NCBI RefSeq assembly: GCF_900186955.1
Contig: NZ_LT906438.1
Coordinates: forward strand, 2,356,001-2,420,000
DNA from: Bacillus pumilus
Lineage (GTDB): Bacteria; Bacillota; Bacilli; Bacillales; Bacillaceae
Length of the DNA: 64,000 nucleotides
Direction of reading: 5' to 3'
The stretch's first letter is position 1. Each line of letters opens with the position of its first letter. The notes under the pieces were generated by a model. It had not been told where the DNA came from, did not search any database, and saw only the letters and a program-made list of their open reading frames with translations. Made by a program: the position numbers and the translations under genes. Of this stretch, positions 26,775 to 36,246 are shown one piece after another.

Positions 26775-29700
26775 CTACCTCACCCCACTCAAAAATGCTT
26801 GTTGTCTATAACGCTCACCAGTCGTTTGATCAAGCTTTCGACCATCCATATAGTTGTTGCTATCTTTGGATACTAATTGTTCAAACCCCTTCTGCATCAT
26901 CATTAATCCTTGAGACAGTAGGTCTATTTGTTGAGCCATCAGACCAATTTGCTTGTTTTGGTTCTCGATCATCTGTCTCATATCAAATCCATCTTGCTGC
27001 CTGCTCTGAGGCTTGTCTCCTTTGTTACTAATACGGTCAAGCATCTGCAAAGCCGTGGAGATCATACCATCCCCAAAACTAGGCACTCCAAGCTCTTTAC
27101 CGAGATTAGAGTATAACTGTAAAGAGCGTTTGCGATACTTAGGCTCAGTCGTGATCGCATATTCGCGCCAACCGTTCTCCCCTAGCTGCGCAATTTGATG
27201 ATTGTCAATGACACCACCAGATGCATAACCGATGTAAGGGCCACCGCGCGCCATAGATTTTAATCCCGGATGGTTATAGATACCGCCATAACGCTTGTTA
27301 AGATAGTTAATTGCGGCAACAATTTGGTGTACTGGATGTTTGATGTTTCCATATCCGGGCTTTTTGTATGCAGAAAATGTGCTTGGTATAAACTGCATAA
27401 GCCCTTGTGATGGGTGTCCTGCTTTCCAGTTACTATCCCATCTGTTAACTAATGTCGGGTTACCACTTGATTCCTTCATGGCAATGGTTTCTAATGCTTT
27501 TGCATAGGATGGAGAAATTCCAGTGATGCTTATAGCCTGTGCAACCCACTTTTTGACCGCAGCACTACCACCTACACCTTTGAATGCTCCGCCATCGCCT
27601 CCAAAATCACCTAACGATTTTGTTAGAAATCCTAGAGCTCCTTTTTGAATCGTCTTTAAAATACCTGTTCCAAGACCATCTATTCCTTTACCAGTTTTAA
27701 ACGGGATAAGACCACCAAATATATTGCTGATAATTTTCTTTGGGCCAGCCATCACAAGGTCAAAGATATCTGATCCGAAATCTTTCACCTTGCCGACTAC
27801 TTCACCAGCTTTTTTGGCGCCCTTTTTAAAGAAATCACCAACACCACCTGCATAACCCGGTAAGCCCTGTGAAGTGATTTTTTTGGTCTGATCATGAGGA
27901 AGAACCGATGTTCCACGCGGTAGATCCCAAATTTGAGGACCACCAACGCCGACCATATATGTTCCAATACCAGGAGTATGTGCAAGCTCATATCCTTCCT
28001 CTCCGACCAATGCACGGCCTCCCGGATGGTAGTCGGTACCATTTGCATATGCATGTTTTGCGCCGTCCTTTTTACTTCCGTATCCTTTAGGTTTCCACTC
28101 TGGTATTGTCGGAATATTCATGAATTCAAGGACTTTATTAATGCCGTAAGTAATTGTATTGACTACACCAGCTAAATCAACTAGAAATGTATCCCATGCT
28201 CCTAGCACTTCACCAGTCTCCCAATCAACTTGATCAATATGTCCTTCTGCTTGTTTCTTGGCTTCCTTCACAACGCCCTTATGACTTTTTTCAGCTTCTT
28301 TTATTGTTTTTTCTCGTTGGTCTTTGGCGGCTTTAACTGTAGCAGCATGTTCTTTTTCACCAATATTTTTTTTGATGTAAAATTGATCATCTGCTTCTTT
28401 AATAACTGCGTCTGCTTGTTTTTTGGCGTTACTAATAACCTTATCCTTGGCATCTTTACTATGTTTCACTGTTGCAGCTGCTTGCTTTGCTGATAAATTG
28501 GACGATTCAGCTTTTAGCTTTTTGGAGATGAGTGTTTGTTCATCCATGCTTTTTGTAAGAGCCGTTTCAATTTCTTTATTCATTGCTTGTGTATGTTCTT
28601 TGACTTCTTTCCATTCTTCTTTAGTTAATTCACGGTGTTCTTTAGCTGCTTTTTCATATATTTTTTTTACTTTATTCTCGTGTTTCTCTATTTCCTTTTG
28701 CTTCTCCTCATTACCTTCTTTGATTTTCTTAAGAATTTCCTGTTCGTCTTTACCCTTAAGAGAATCATTTTCCGCATAGAATTTCCCTAACACATCTAGG
28801 GCTTTATCAGCACTGTCTTGGTAACCTGTTTTTAACGCCCCTGCCATCTCTGAGAATTTACCTGTCATATCTTTGGCTATGTCTTTGGTGATCTTTTTTT
28901 GATTCAGATAGAGACTATCTAACTTTGCATTAGCCTTTCTTTCCATATCCGTATAAGCATTTACTGCTTTGGATGTGGATTCAGATACTTTATCGCCAAA
29001 ATCTATTGTTGCTGGTAAGACCCGTTTTTGCAGGTTGTCATAATATTTAAATCCTGCTTCACCTAAAAGCGTGACACCCGTTATTAACATCCCTACAGGA
29101 CCACCAAGCAACGATAAGCCGCCTCTAAGCAAACTCACAACACCTGCGCCTTTTTTGAAGATGTTAAACAGGCCAAAACCGCCCTTTGCAAGTTTTGCAA
29201 ATCCTCCTGCGCCTTTTACGGCATTTACACCCATCATCACTATACCCTTACCGAATTTTAATATCTCCGGCAAAAATGAGAGTGCTAGACCACCAATCAT
29301 ACCCATTGGTCCACCAAACATCATTAAACCGCCACCAGCAATACGAGACGTACCGCCAAGACCACGCATTGTCCTTGATGTTCTTGTGGCCGTTTGATTT
29401 AGACGGCCCATTCGAGTCGTCGCTAGACCCGTATTTTGTTGTAAACGACCCATTCGAGTGGACATAACGGCTGTTGATGCTGCAGCTGTGTTGATGCCAG
29501 TTGCCGCAGTTCGTGAAGCAACGCCCGCAGCAGCAACTTGTGTCGAGTATACGCCTAGACTTGCTGATGATCCTCTGACAGTGCCTGTCAGATACGTGCC
29601 AGCAGTACGAAGCACTCTCCATCCTTCGGCCATTCTTGGGATGAGACTCAATAACAACAACGAAGCTCCACCTAAAAGACTGAAAGCTGTAACTGCTGCA

Positions 29701-31208
29701 CCAGTAACGGCAATAGTTCCCATAACAGATGGAGGAAGATGATCAAACCAGTTAACGACTTTTGTTAATCCATCTACCACTTTGCGGACTGTAGGAATAA
29801 ATTGATTACCTAATGAAATAACCGCGTTATTCACGGCAGAACGCAGGTATTCCACAGATCCCGCAAGGTTGTCCATTTGCTCTTTTGCAACTTTTTCAGC
29901 TATACCGCCACTGTTTTCTATTTCTTTGGTGAATTTATTAAGCTTACCTTCACCCGCATGTAGCAAAGTGATAAAACCTGATAAGGCGTGCTGTCCTGCC
30001 AATTGTTTTGCAATACGTATTTTTTCAGTCTCGGTGTAATTCTTGGTCTTTTCATTAATTTGGCCAATAATATCTGCAAGAGGGCGCATTTTACCAGTAG
30101 AATCGGTAACGCTCAAGCCAAGTTCGTGTATTGCATTTCCTGCTTGTTTTGGTGGTGATGCTAACCTTGTTAAGGTGGATCGTAATGCAGTACCCGCCAT
30201 ATCAGCCTTTATCCCACTGTTCGCCATGATACCCGTTGCGGCCGCTAACTCTTCCATGCTGACACCTGCAGTTTTTGCAGCTGGTCCCGCGTACTTCATC
30301 GTTTGACCAATCTGCTGCAATGTCGCATTTGAGTTCGTGAACGTGTAGGTCATTGCATCTGCTACTCGGTTTGTATCTTCTGCAGCAATATGAAACTCCG
30401 TTAAGATGTCTGATACAATATCTGACGTTACACCTAAATCTGTTTGCCCTGCTGCCGCAGTAGCAAGCAAGCCCGGCATGGCACCGATAATGTTATTTGT
30501 TTTATAACCAGCCATTGCAAGGTACTGCATTCCTTCGGCAACTTGTCCGTCTGTAAATTGTGTCGTAGCCCCTAAATGACGCGCCGTTTCTGTGAGACGA
30601 TCCATTTCGACAGAAGAGGCGTTTGCCACAGCACCGACCCTGCTCATCGCCTTTTCAAAGTCTGCGGCCACTTTAACAGCTCCACCTATTGCGACGGTGC
30701 CTGCTACACCGATACCTGTTAATGCCTTCCCTGCCATTCCCGCAGCAGAGTAGACAGATTGCAACTCTTCCGATACTTCCCCGGCATTCTTCTTAAAAAC
30801 AGAAAAAACACCAGCTGCTTTATTGCTGGTGCTTTGCAAATGCTCAAATTCATTAGATACCTGACGAAGCTCTTTTTCTAGCTTCTGGTGTACAGCGATG
30901 GACTCATTGAGTTTTCGAGCGTGAATTTGCGTTTCTCTTTTATCGCGCCCTTTTTCTCTGACCAATTGTTCATAACGTTTACGGTGTTCTTCTACTACTT
31001 TACCTTGAATACGATATTTATTGTTAAGTCCATCAACTTTGGCTTGCAATTCTTTCGCCCTGTTGCCAGTATTCTTATAAATTTCAGTAGCCGCTTTAAA
31101 TTCAGAATTAGCAAGGCGCATTTGCCTTTGAAGCCCTGTTATACCTCTGTTAAAACCCGAGTCATCCAGATTGACTTTTGCGACCATATTGCCAATTGCT
31201 TGAGTCAT
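26775..31208 (-). CDS. Tail tape-measure protein with C-terminal lytic transglycosylase domain
   Basis: A 1477-residue protein, the longest in the window. The N-terminal TP901-type tape-measure core (AADFEKAMSRVGAVANASSV ... TLQQIGQTMKYAGPAAKTAG) is followed by Gly/Ala-rich hydrophobic segments (about 490-720), long charged coiled coils (about 760-1000) and an SLT lytic-transglycosylase domain near 1260-1370 with catalytic Glu in AMKESSGNP and GLMQFIPSTF. At about 1.5 angstrom per residue the tail should be near 220 nm. It measures the tail and probably aids wall penetration. Confidence 0.93.
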   Translation of the reverse strand: MTQAIGNMVAKVNLDDSGFNRGITGLQRQMRLANSEFKAATEIYKNTGNRAKELQAKVDGLNNKYRIQGKVVEEHRKRYEQLVREKGRDKRETQIHARKLNESIAVHQKLEKELRQVSNEFEHLQSTSNKAAGVFSVFKKNAGEVSEELQSVYSAAGMAGKALTGIGVAGTVAIGGAVKVAADFEKAMSRVGAVANASSVEMDRLTETARHLGATTQFTDGQVAEGMQYLAMAGYKTNNIIGAMPGLLATAAAGQTDLGVTSDIVSDILTEFHIAAEDTNRVADAMTYTFTNSNATLQQIGQTMKYAGPAAKTAGVSMEELAAATGIMANSGIKADMAGTALRSTLTRLASPPKQAGNAIHELGLSVTDSTGKMRPLADIIGQINEKTKNYTETEKIRIAKQLAGQHALSGFITLLHAGEGKLNKFTKEIENSGGIAEKVAKEQMDNLAGSVEYLRSAVNNAVISLGNQFIPTVRKVVDGLTKVVNWFDHLPPSVMGTIAVTGAAVTAFSLLGGASLLLLSLIPRMAEGWRVLRTAGTYLTGTVRGSSASLGVYSTQVAAAGVASRTAATGINTAAASTAVMSTRMGRLQQNTGLATTRMGRLNQTATRTSRTMRGLGGTSRIAGGGLMMFGGPMGMIGGLALSFLPEILKFGKGIVMMGVNAVKGAGGFAKLAKGGFGLFNIFKKGAGVVSLLRGGLSLLGGPVGMLITGVTLLGEAGFKYYDNLQKRVLPATIDFGDKVSESTSKAVNAYTDMERKANAKLDSLYLNQKKITKDIAKDMTGKFSEMAGALKTGYQDSADKALDVLGKFYAENDSLKGKDEQEILKKIKEGNEEKQKEIEKHENKVKKIYEKAAKEHRELTKEEWKEVKEHTQAMNKEIETALTKSMDEQTLISKKLKAESSNLSAKQAAATVKHSKDAKDKVISNAKKQADAVIKEADDQFYIKKNIGEKEHAATVKAAKDQREKTIKEAEKSHKGVVKEAKKQAEGHIDQVDWETGEVLGAWDTFLVDLAGVVNTITYGINKVLEFMNIPTIPEWKPKGYGSKKDGAKHAYANGTDYHPGGRALVGEEGYELAHTPGIGTYMVGVGGPQIWDLPRGTSVLPHDQTKKITSQGLPGYAGGVGDFFKKGAKKAGEVVGKVKDFGSDIFDLVMAGPKKIISNIFGGLIPFKTGKGIDGLGTGILKTIQKGALGFLTKSLGDFGGDGGAFKGVGGSAAVKKWVAQAISITGISPSYAKALETIAMKESSGNPTLVNRWDSNWKAGHPSQGLMQFIPSTFSAYKKPGYGNIKHPVHQIVAAINYLNKRYGGIYNHPGLKSMARGGPYIGYASGGVIDNHQIAQLGENGWREYAITTEPKYRKRSLQLYSNLGKELGVPSFGDGMISTALQMLDRISNKGDKPQSRQQDGFDMRQMIENQNKQIGLMAQQIDLLSQGLMMMQKGFEQLVSKDSNNYMDGRKLDQTTGERYRQQAFLSGVR

Positions 31209-31247
31209 TTATGTACCACCCCGCTTCCCTGACGAAGATTTCAAGAC

Positions 31248-31759
31248 TTAGAATATTTGATCTATCGTTACTTCTTTTGTTTTGCTCGATTCAGCGTTCA
31301 ATTCTAAGAAATGAAAAATATCCATTTGATCAATTTCATGCATCTTCCAGCCTTGCTCAAGTAATTTAGTATAGATATTATTTAATTGATCTTTGCCGTT
31401 TTTTAAAGGCTCATCTACGCCTTCATGTCGGGCAAAAAATCTTTTTCTTCCTGCGTTTCGGCTGCTTTAAATCCCATGATCTCCATCATGATTTTTCTAA
31501 CTGCATCCGCAATTTCAAAGGATTGGAAGCCTTCTTGAAACTGATCGAAAGTAAATTGATTCTGAAAGACACGTACAATGAATTTAATTCGTTCATTCAG
31601 ACTTTTAACAAGTTCTTTCGCATTCTCCGCTTCTACTGCTTTTTCATCTAACTCAAAAGCCTCATAGAGTGTTTTTGCGTTTGTTCTTGGCGCAATAAAC
31701 GTTTTGTGTTTTTTCTCTTCTTCGAACCAAATAGAGATAGAAATTTGTTTTTGAGTCAT
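31248..31759 (-). CDS. Tail assembly chaperone G-T fusion made by -1 frameshift
   Basis: The G ORF enters slippery heptamer T TTT TTG (31433-31439, minus strand) and the -1 frame stays open for 61 more codons to the TAA at 31248. It reads IYTKLLEQGWKMHEIDQMDI and FHFLELNAES, typical of T segments in Bacillus siphophages. The product would be about 170 residues. The -1 extension has no start codon or ribosome site of its own, so frameshifting is the simplest explanation. Such G/GT ratios guide tape-measure folding and tail-tube polymerisation. Confidence 0.85.
31415..31759 (-). CDS. Tail assembly chaperone G
   Basis: A 114-residue acidic helical protein (MTQKQISISIWFEEEKKHKT start) between the major tail protein and the tape measure, the invariant position of the gpG chaperone. 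The ATG at 31759 has AAGGAGGAG 5-6 nt upstream. Near the 3' end lies the slippery run used to make the longer G-T form. A weak terminator separates it from the major tail gene. Confidence 0.85.
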   Translation of the reverse strand: MTQKQISISIWFEEEKKHKTFIAPRTNAKTLYEAFELDEKAVEAENAKELVKSLNERIKFIVRVFQNQFTFDQFQEGFQSFEIADAVRKIMMEIMGFKAAETQEEKDFLPDMKA

Positions 31760-31790
31760 CGTGACTCCTCCTTGTTTTTTATTTTCCAAT

Positions 31791-31818
31791 GAAAAAAGAG
31801 AGCTTTTCAGCCCTCTTA
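31791..31818 (-). terminator. Partial terminator after the major tail protein gene
   Basis: Minus-strand stem AAGAGGGC / GCTCTCTT (one G-U) followed by TTTT. It probably gives high major tail protein relative to downstream tail genes. Confidence 0.6.
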
Positions 31819-32430
31819 AACACCTTTTCCAATATCAACACTGCTGCCGTTTTCTGTTTTATCATCTTTGTATGCTTCTCCAAAAACAGACTTGTAAAAA
31901 GCATCAAGATTAAAGTTTTCAGCATCTTCATCTGTGACCACTTTAAAAAGATCGTCCTGCTCACGGTCAACAAATTCCGCAGACAGTTTAATGGTTTGGA
32001 AATCTGTCTTATCTTCTTTTGTCTTCCACTCATCGCCTGGAAGAGAAAAACGCCCTTTTACTAAACCGACATGACGAGACTTCCCGTTTGCTTTTGGACC
32101 TTCAAACGTCATTGCGACCCATGGTGGGGTAATGTTCTTTTTGAACAAGTACAACCCGTTTTTGTCCTGTTCGATTCCTAGCAGCTTCGCGAGAATTTCC
32201 ATAGGAAGATCCCGCATTTCAATTTCTAGCTTTGTAGAACCAGTTGAAACCACTAAATCGACTAGCTTGTTATCTGCATACTGCTTCTCTGTTGATGTCT
32301 CAGTTTCCACCTTCATATTGATTGCATATTCATATCTTAAAATTTCAGTAGGCACAAAGAATTTACCTTTCTTTTGCAATGGTGCAAACTGAACGTTTTC
32401 CAAACCAGTTACTGAACTGTACTCAGCCAT
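31816..32430 (-). CDS. Major tail protein (phi13 family)
   Basis: A 204-residue beta-rich protein (ENVQFAPLQKKGKFFVP, KLEIEMRDLPMEILAKLLGI, WVAMTFEGPKANGKSRHVGLVKGRF) matching the phi13-type major tail protein of siphophages, which polymerises into the tail tube. It lies between the tail terminator and chaperone genes as expected. Confidence 0.88.
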   Translation of the reverse strand: MAEYSSVTGLENVQFAPLQKKGKFFVPTEILRYEYAINMKVETETSTEKQYADNKLVDLVVSTGSTKLEIEMRDLPMEILAKLLGIEQDKNGLYLFKKNITPPWVAMTFEGPKANGKSRHVGLVKGRFSLPGDEWKTKEDKTDFQTIKLSAEFVDREQDDLFKVVTDEDAENFNLDAFYKSVFGEAYKDDKTENGSSVDIGKGV

Positions 32431-32432
32431 AG

Positions 32433-32831
32433 TTAGCCTCCTAGTATTATATTTTTTTCAAAACGATACCCTTTTCTTATCAATCTCTCTTTCTCTAAAA
32501 AGTCATTGATGGGTATAGTTGGCGCAAAATCTAAACGCTCCATCACATCCCCGATTGCAGCCGTGATAGATTGCGGATCGGCATTGTGATAAACATCAAT
32601 TTGATAAGTTGCGCTATCTTGTATGGGCCTGTTATCAGCCCATTTGATCGGTTTGTAGTTGATTTCTTGCAGCACGACATACGGTGGACTCGACTTTGTA
32701 CCCTCTGGCACTGCAAGCTCATAGATGTCATCTTTGTCTATTAAAGACAAAAGCGCTGGATCATTCTCCAACGCTTCAAAAATGGCATTCTTGCAAGTAT
32801 CTGCACGCCTTATTAAGTTTTGATTGATCAT
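32433..32831 (-). CDS. Tail terminator / tail completion protein
   Basis: A 132-residue protein (ALLSLIDKDDIYELAVPEGT, PPYVVLQEINYKPIKWADNR, YQIDVYHNADPQSITAAIGD) with the pattern of gpU/DUF3168-type tail terminator proteins that cap the tube at the neck. It overlaps the preceding gene by 4 nt. Exact family assigned by eye and position. Confidence 0.75.
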   Translation of the reverse strand: MINQNLIRRADTCKNAIFEALENDPALLSLIDKDDIYELAVPEGTKSSPPYVVLQEINYKPIKWADNRPIQDSATYQIDVYHNADPQSITAAIGDVMERLDFAPTIPINDFLEKERLIRKGYRFEKNIILGG

Positions 32832-33232
32832 AGTTTGCTCAGCGCCTGTCGGTATTCATCTGCTACTTTACGTATAGCCTCATCCCAGTTCGCATCGACA
32901 GTTCTCGTAAAGAATTTTTGCGCAGGCTGATGTAAGGTGCCGAATTCAGGAAAGTGAATTCTCCACTTCGTGTCCTTACGTGACTTTGATTTCGGCCAAC
33001 CAACCGCAACATATTTTATCCCGTCTCCATCAGTACGAAGCCGCGTAATATCAAGATCATCCTGCATGTGTTTTTGGCCTTTGTCGGATCTTGGTGTGTT
33101 TGGGTGAAGTTCATCTTTTATGACTGTTGCGCCAGCTGTAAGAGCTTCTTTATGCATTTTGCTAACTTTTCTTTGCATGTTGCCAATTGCATTCTCTAAT
33201 TCCTCTAAGCCGTCGATTTGTAAATTAAACAT
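32828..33232 (-). CDS. HK97 gp10-like head-tail joining protein
   Basis: A 134-residue protein with the gp10 family features LQIDGLEELENAIGNMQRKV and AGATVIKDELHPNTPRSDKG near the N-terminus and GTLHQPAQKFFTRTVDANWD near the C-terminus. It belongs to the neck connecting capsid to tail. One base overlaps the head-closure gene stop. Confidence 0.85.
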   Translation of the reverse strand: MFNLQIDGLEELENAIGNMQRKVSKMHKEALTAGATVIKDELHPNTPRSDKGQKHMQDDLDITRLRTDGDGIKYVAVGWPKSKSRKDTKWRIHFPEFGTLHQPAQKFFTRTVDANWDEAIRKVADEYRQALSKL

Positions 33233-33552
33233 TACTTCGCCGCCTTTACCCTAGCTCTAATTGTGAGGAAATGAAGTCTTGAATAATTGGGTGTAATAGA
33301 CTCAATTTCGTAAGTTTTTCCTTGGAATAGGAGTCTCATGTGCTCGTCGATATCTTCCCTGTGACGTATGGTGAATTTGATTGTATGTTCTTTTTGAATG
33401 GCAGCTGCAGCATAATATTCAGCACCTTTTAATCCCTCTGCTTTGGCCCAACACTCAATCATAGTTTCCCAGCCGTTGTCACCATCGACAGGCAAACGAC
33501 TCTTTTCTTTTTTCTTTTGGAACTGAATGCGATGCCTCATATCATTCAACAT
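33232..33552 (-). CDS. Phage head closure protein (SPP1 gp16-like)
   Basis: About 106 residues, beginning MLNDMRHRIQFQKKKEKSRL and ending LHFLTIRARVKA, the pattern of the SPP1 gp16/HK97 gp7 head-closure family (RHRIxF..., GxWETxxxxWA, KTYEIESITP). Start choice: the ATG at 33552 has GGTGA 5 nt upstream; an alternative ATG at 33540 is also possible. The start overlaps the connector gene end, suggesting coupling. Confidence 0.82.
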   Translation of the reverse strand: MLNDMRHRIQFQKKKEKSRLPVDGDNGWETMIECWAKAEGLKGAEYYAAAAIQKEHTIKFTIRHREDIDEHMRLLFQGKTYEIESITPNYSRLHFLTIRARVKAAK

Positions 33553-33844
33553 CTTTTTCACCATCCACAACCAAGTATTTGAGTTGATTGACCATTGTTG
33601 TGAGCACACCATCAAGATTTGATGTCGTTCCGGATATTTGCCTATTCTCATACCAGTGAGTCACAAAAGACATAACGGCCAGTTCTGCTCGTGCTAAATT
33701 ATTAGGAAATTTCAGACCCGTTGCAGAGCTGATGTACTCTTTTGCTGCAGCGATAAAATGTAAAATCAAATCATCCTCCGCATCACCATCAATGCGGAGG
33801 TATTTTTTTGCTTTTTCAAGCTCTTTTTGTTCTGCCTCAGTCAT
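33542..33844 (-). CDS. Head-tail connector protein (gp6-like)
   Basis: A 100-residue helical protein (EKAKKYLRIDGDAEDDLILH, FIAAAKEYISSATGLKFP, ELAVMSFVTHWYENR) typical of the gp6/gp15 adaptor family that forms a ring below the portal. Confidence 0.88.
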   Translation of the reverse strand: MTEAEQKELEKAKKYLRIDGDAEDDLILHFIAAAKEYISSATGLKFPNNLARAELAVMSFVTHWYENRQISGTTSNLDGVLTTMVNQLKYLVVDGEKDVE

Positions 33845-33856
33845 TTGGCATCACCT

Positions 33857-34264
33857 TTATTCAGATTTTGGGTTTTCTAAAGCTTCAACCTTATTTTGCA
33901 ATTCGATGATCAAGTCTTTTACAGCAGAGTTGAGATTTTCCCACATAACGCTGCCTTTGCCGATTGTCCGGGAATTTACTGAACCATCACTTAGATGTTC
34001 ATTTTTAACAGAGCCAGACTCTAATACTGCAGCGTCACCCTTATCACCTTTCGGCCCCTGCTCTCCCGGATCGCCTTTTTCTCCTTTTGGACCTTGAGGA
34101 CCAGTATCACCCTTCGGACCCTTTTCACCTTGCATACCTTGAATGAAGAGAGGGTTTTCTTCACTGTTTCCTTTTAAATAAACAGGCGTGATAGGTTTAC
34201 CGTCTGCTCCCTCCTCTGCAGATGTTAATACTCCATTACTTTCAAACAAATAATCTTTAGCCAT
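33857..34264 (-). CDS. Collagen-like repeat protein in the head module
   Basis: A 135-residue protein with a short N-terminal domain, about ten Gly-X-Y triplets in the middle (GEKGPKGDTGPQGPKGEKGD onward, about residues 45-78), a beta-type segment (VLESGSVKNEHLSDGSVNSR) and a C-terminal heptad coiled coil (AVKDLIIELQNKVEALE) able to trimerise. It lies between the capsid and connector genes, so it probably decorates the head or neck. Such collagen-like proteins occur in phage structures but rarely at this position. Confidence 0.8.
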   Translation of the reverse strand: MAKDYLFESNGVLTSAEEGADGKPITPVYLKGNSEENPLFIQGMQGEKGPKGDTGPQGPKGEKGDPGEQGPKGDKGDAAVLESGSVKNEHLSDGSVNSRTIGKGSVMWENLNSAVKDLIIELQNKVEALENPKSE

Positions 34265-34287
34265 GATAGATCAATTCCTTTCAATTT

Positions 34288-35583
34288 TTATTTTCCAGCG
34301 TCTACGGACTTATCTTCAGAAGGTGTTTCAACTACTGCTTCCTCACCTACAACTAAATCAGTAACAATTACTGCGGCTTCTGGATCAACTACTTTTCCGT
34401 CAAATCGTTCAATACCTCTGAAATATGTTTGATCTGTTAGGAATGCATCTGAGCCGATGTCAGTTGATTTGATCTCGAATTTTTGACGATCAAACATAAA
34501 GTATGCATTTTTAAAATCACCGAATAGAATATGAGTTTTTTGTTTATCGTCTGTGACAATCTCGTCATACACTTCAACGGGTCTACCGAATAAAAGGAAG
34601 CTATCCTCATTGCGTGGGTCCTCGGCTAAAATCCCGCGGCCGTTTTTATCTTCAATGTTTGCTAACGTTTCAAATGCCTCTGTATTCATCACCCATTTTG
34701 CATTTTTTCGATAGCCTCTTTTGATTTGGTTTTTAACTTTTCTCAAAAACTTAATTGTAATTAGAGAAGGAGCTTTGAGAGATTTATATTTTTTGCTTGT
34801 TATAATCCCCTCTACGTTGTTTTCTCCGCCTTTTCCATAGAAGACTTCATCATTTTCAGTTACAGTTGCAGATTCAGAGAGCCATTCTACAATCTCCCTC
34901 ACAAAATTAATGAAAGAATCATTCAATAATTCGTTTGGAATAGGCAAAAAGCCAGCAAATTTTTTGACGTTGTATGTGATTTGGTCGAACTCCATATTTT
35001 TGAGTTCTTTGATCGCTTCTTTTTCAGCAATGTTATATAACTTCCCTGCAGCACCCTTTCTTACTGGATAGCTACCTCCCGGTGCCGTCTTTGGTACAAC
35101 CCGTACCAAGTTACGAACAGAATTTAATTCTTGAATGGACTTAATTATCTGTTTTGAAATGTCATCCGGTACTGTATACCCGCCATCCTTATCACTTTTG
35201 GATGAAAGTTGTCTGTTTTCTTTTAGAACTTCCTGCAGCATTTTCCGTTCTTCGTTCCCTAATTCTTCCTCACGGCCAGTCAAGACCTTGAACCATGCAT
35301 TTCTATATTCTTGTGTCCCTGTTAAGCTGCGCTCTTCTTCAGAAGATTCAGATTCAGGATCTCTTTTCTGTTCTGGGACATAATGTCTGTCTTCAATTTC
35401 TGGTGCATCGAGTTCTCTTTCCTCAGACATCATTTCAATTCTCTTTTGCAAAGACTTTGCCTCATCCAGCATAGAACGTGCTTCTTCGTCTTTTCCTTCA
35501 CTTAGTAAATTTCTAGCTTCTTGTCTTTTCTGCGTAAACTGCTGACGCAATTGACGTTCCTCTTTACTCATCATTACTGGCAT
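34288..35583 (-). CDS. Major capsid protein, HK97 fold
   Basis: A 431-residue protein. The first ~110 residues are a charged coiled coil (FTQKRQEARNLLSEGKDEEA, AKSLQKRIEMMSEERELD) acting as the internal scaffold (delta) domain, normally removed by the protease. The rest is the HK97 fold (VRNLVRVVPKTAPGGSYPVR, ATVTENDEVFYGKGGENNVE, FGDFKNAYFMFDRQ). A short Ala/Glu/Asp-rich tail (VDPEAAVIVTDLVVGEEAVV) ends it. It is encoded after the protease, as usual. Confidence 0.93.
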   Translation of the reverse strand: MPVMMSKEERQLRQQFTQKRQEARNLLSEGKDEEARSMLDEAKSLQKRIEMMSEERELDAPEIEDRHYVPEQKRDPESESSEEERSLTGTQEYRNAWFKVLTGREEELGNEERKMLQEVLKENRQLSSKSDKDGGYTVPDDISKQIIKSIQELNSVRNLVRVVPKTAPGGSYPVRKGAAGKLYNIAEKEAIKELKNMEFDQITYNVKKFAGFLPIPNELLNDSFINFVREIVEWLSESATVTENDEVFYGKGGENNVEGIITSKKYKSLKAPSLITIKFLRKVKNQIKRGYRKNAKWVMNTEAFETLANIEDKNGRGILAEDPRNEDSFLLFGRPVEVYDEIVTDDKQKTHILFGDFKNAYFMFDRQKFEIKSTDIGSDAFLTDQTYFRGIERFDGKVVDPEAAVIVTDLVVGEEAVVETPSEDKSVDAGK

Positions 35584-35622
35584 AGATTTTCCTCCTTGAT
35601 TTTGAGCGTAAAAAAAGACCCA

Positions 35623-36246
35623 CTATATAGTCAGGTCTAATAAGTCTAGTTCCAGCTCAATCCTCTTATTTGATGTGTTTTTTTGTCTTTTTAAAACTTC
35701 TACTTTTTCTAAACTTCTTTCTCCCACAACAGCTTCCGTATCGCTATATGCAGGAGTTGTCACAAGCGAGATGTCAAATATGCGATTGATTCGATTGATT
35801 CGGCGCTCATATAATTTTTCATCCTCATTTCTTGTCCATTCATCAGGTTCTTCATCACCTGAATGATCAAGAGAAAACGAAAAAGAACATTGATTGATCA
35901 CACCTGCTCTCAAATTCTTCATCAAATCCTGTCCGTAAGTGGTGTCTGTTGGCTCAAATCTAAATTTCAGCCCTATTGCATCAACAGTTAATTGGAGACT
36001 ACCAGCGCCCGTTGAAACAGTGTTTCTTGCTAATGGATAATCAATTTTATGATTAAATAAAGCAATTACATTGGACATATCTGCTTCGTCCAACGCTCCA
36101 CGGCTGATGATTTCCTTAAACCACCCAAGACGCTCAGACCACTTTTCAAACTTAAGGGCATAACCCTCTACATATTCACTTTTGTTTTCATCATCAAGTG
36201 ACCTAACTTCAATTTCCGTCGTTAGCTGTCTGATTTCCTTCGGCAT
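35623..36246 (-). CDS. HK97-family prohead protease
   Basis: A 207-residue serine protease of the herpesvirus-assemblin-like U35 type (EGYALKFEKWSERLGWFKEI, NVIALFNHKIDYPLARN with the catalytic His, NQCSFSFSLD with the Ser). It matures the capsid by cutting the scaffold domain and itself. The ATG at 36246 has GGAGGTG upstream; the gene overlaps the portal gene end by 38 nt. Confidence 0.9.
   Translation of the reverse strand: MPKEIRQLTTEIEVRSLDDENKSEYVEGYALKFEKWSERLGWFKEIISRGALDEADMSNVIALFNHKIDYPLARNTVSTGAGSLQLTVDAIGLKFRFEPTDTTYGQDLMKNLRAGVINQCSFSFSLDHSGDEEPDEWTRNEDEKLYERRINRINRIFDISLVTTPAYSDTEAVVGERSLEKVEVLKRQKNTSNKRIELELDLLDLTI

Noticed and set aside
29071..29742. Plus-strand ORFs opposite the tape-measure gene
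   Set aside because: Pro/Ala-rich mirror readings of Gly-rich tape-measure codons; no start signals.
34021..34140. Short-period DNA repeats that might suggest a CRISPR array
   Set aside because: They are codons for Gly-X-Y triplets of the collagen-like gene; no spacer/repeat structure or cas genes are present.
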